From Sedimenticola sp. (GTDB lineage: Bacteria > Pseudomonadota > Gammaproteobacteria > Chromatiales > Chromatiaceae), in contig JALULB010000214.1 of NCBI GenBank assembly GCA_027041035.1, forward strand, positions 1 to 5,445: DNA of 5,445 nt, in the 5' to 3' direction. Position numbers and translations under genes: made by a program. A model generated the notes under the pieces. That model searched no databases. It was given only the letters and a program-made list of their open reading frames with translations, and had not been told where the DNA came from. Below, one piece after another: positions 4,479 through 5,445 of the stretch. The first letter of the stretch is position 1. Every line of letters starts with the position of its first letter.

Positions 4479-5445
4479 GTCACCCGTTCCCACGGCGTGG
4501 CCGCGCGCGCTGTCGGCGGCGCGCTGAAATCCCCCGCCGCTTCCGGCCGGGGTTGAATGCCGGCATCGCGAATGGCGCGCAGCAGATGATCGGCGAGCAA
4601 CGGCGCGAAGGCGAGCTTGGTCGGCCACAGGGTATGGATGTCGCCGTCGCGCAGCAGCGTCGGATGATCCGGGCGACGGCCCTGGTTCGCGACCTCGGCG
4701 CGATCCACTGGCCAGCAGGCCCAGCGCAACGCCTTCTGGTCGATCCACGGCAGCAGCTCGGCCAGGGCCTCGCGCGCGTTCTCGATCTGCGTGGCATCGC
4801 TCAGGCCGACGCCCTCCTCGGCCAGCTGACCGCCGAGATACCACAGGGTCTCGCCATCCGCCAACGGGTAGCTGGTGATGGTCAGGCGTGGATTGGCGCT
4901 GACGCCAAGGCAATGCGCGTGCAACGCCGGTAGCGGGCCGCGCGTCATCACCATGTTCAGTGGTCGCAGCTGCATGTTCGCGGCCAGACCCAGCATCTCG
5001 CGCAACGCACCGTTACCCTTGCCGGCGGCCAGGATCACCTGTTCGAAGTCGAAACGCAGCATGCGTCCACGCCATTCGCCATGTAACTGGCGCGCGGTAT
5101 TGTCCAGCGCGTCGAGACGCAGCGGCGCGATCACCCGACCAGCGGTCTGCCGCAACAGCAGTTGTTGCAGACGCGGCACGTCCAACACGGGTTCGTCGAG
5201 GCGATAGACCTGGCCATCGAAGTCAGGCGTATCCAGCGCCTCGGGCGGCCGGTCGACCCGATGCATGCGCTCCTGCATGATCTTGTCGGCGAAGAAACCC
5301 GCCAGACGGGAACCGAACTGGCGGGTGGACCAGAGATACTGGTGATCCGCCAGCAGACCAAGGCTGGAGAGGTCCGGCGCGCCCTCCCCGGCCAGGCGTG
5401 CGCGCCAGATCGAGGGTCATGGCGCCCTCCCTTCGACGCGCGGCA
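4469..5445 (-). CDS. FAD-dependent oxidoreductase (DAO-like), N-terminus missing and in-frame TGA near the edge
   Basis: From 5416 down to the TGA at 4469-4471 the frame encodes 315 residues, starting PSIWRARLAGEGAPDLSSLG. They include HQYLWS, then an FAD-domain segment FDFEQVILAAGKGN (strand and glycine turn of the second dinucleotide contact), LGVSANPRLTITSYP, and GETLWYLGGQLAEEG near the C-terminus. This looks like the DAO-type flavoprotein family. The GxGxxG Rossmann motif expected at the N-terminus would lie beyond the right edge. ATG codons inside the window (for example 5278) are not credible starts, because homology-like sequence continues upstream of them. That upstream sequence is interrupted in frame by TGA at 5417-5419; see findings. 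The gene overlaps the aldo/keto reductase by 10 nt. Substrate unknown. The family call is from pattern memory; gene reality is supported by the overlap and the long frame. Confidence 0.8.

Noticed and set aside
4479..4913. N-terminal extension of the aldo/keto reductase to a start at 4913
   Set aside because: The added residues are Arg/Gly/Ser-rich shadow of the flavin oxidoreductase, and the family N-terminus begins precisely at the ATG at 4478.
5417..5419. TGA read as selenocysteine in the flavin oxidoreductase
   Set aside because: The position corresponds to an ordinary residue (probably Met) and not to a catalytic Cys. I did not see a following SECIS-like hairpin, and a frameshift or sequence error explains it more simply.

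Overview
The window reads as a fragment of a Gram-negative, probably gammaproteobacterial, chromosome. The evidence is a lipopolysaccharide Kdo-transferase gene (waaA), a b-type cytochrome membrane protein, GC-rich core genes, and a gene order (flavin oxidoreductase, aldo/keto reductase, waaA) that I associate with gammaproteobacteria from memory only. No rRNA, tRNA or CRISPR array is visible. Both ends cut through genes.

Left edge (1-236, + strand): the 3' end of a small glycine-rich protein resembling the C-terminal half of DUF1269-type membrane proteins. Positions 237-479 hold no gene. They contain two hairpins in tandem (260-283 and 290-317) and, directly abutting the second, a 151-bp non-coding element (318-468). 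The element is bounded by perfect 13-bp terminal inverted repeats that start with GTAA, and it contains further nested inverted repeats. It is best read as a MITE or stripped insertion sequence, possibly of the IS66 type.

Middle left (480-1521, - strand): an AT-richer two-gene unit with its own sigma70-like promoter and a good ribosome binding site. It encodes a 233-residue protein with a glycine-rich hydrophobic hairpin, followed 13 nt later by a 73-residue two-helix membrane protein. I recognise neither. The order, base composition and architecture would suit a membrane-damaging effector with its immunity protein, but that is a hypothesis.

Right (1707-5445, - strand): a GC-rich, tightly packed block transcribed right to left. 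It runs FAD-dependent oxidoreductase (N-terminus outside the window, with an in-frame TGA near the edge), aldo/keto reductase (10-nt overlap), waaA (GTGA overlap) and a cytochrome b561/Ni-hydrogenase-type b cytochrome (22-nt gap). The first three are almost certainly co-transcribed, and the cytochrome probably is. Only WaaA has a firm pathway: it adds Kdo to lipid A precursor at the inner membrane. The roles of its neighbours in that pathway, if any, are unknown.
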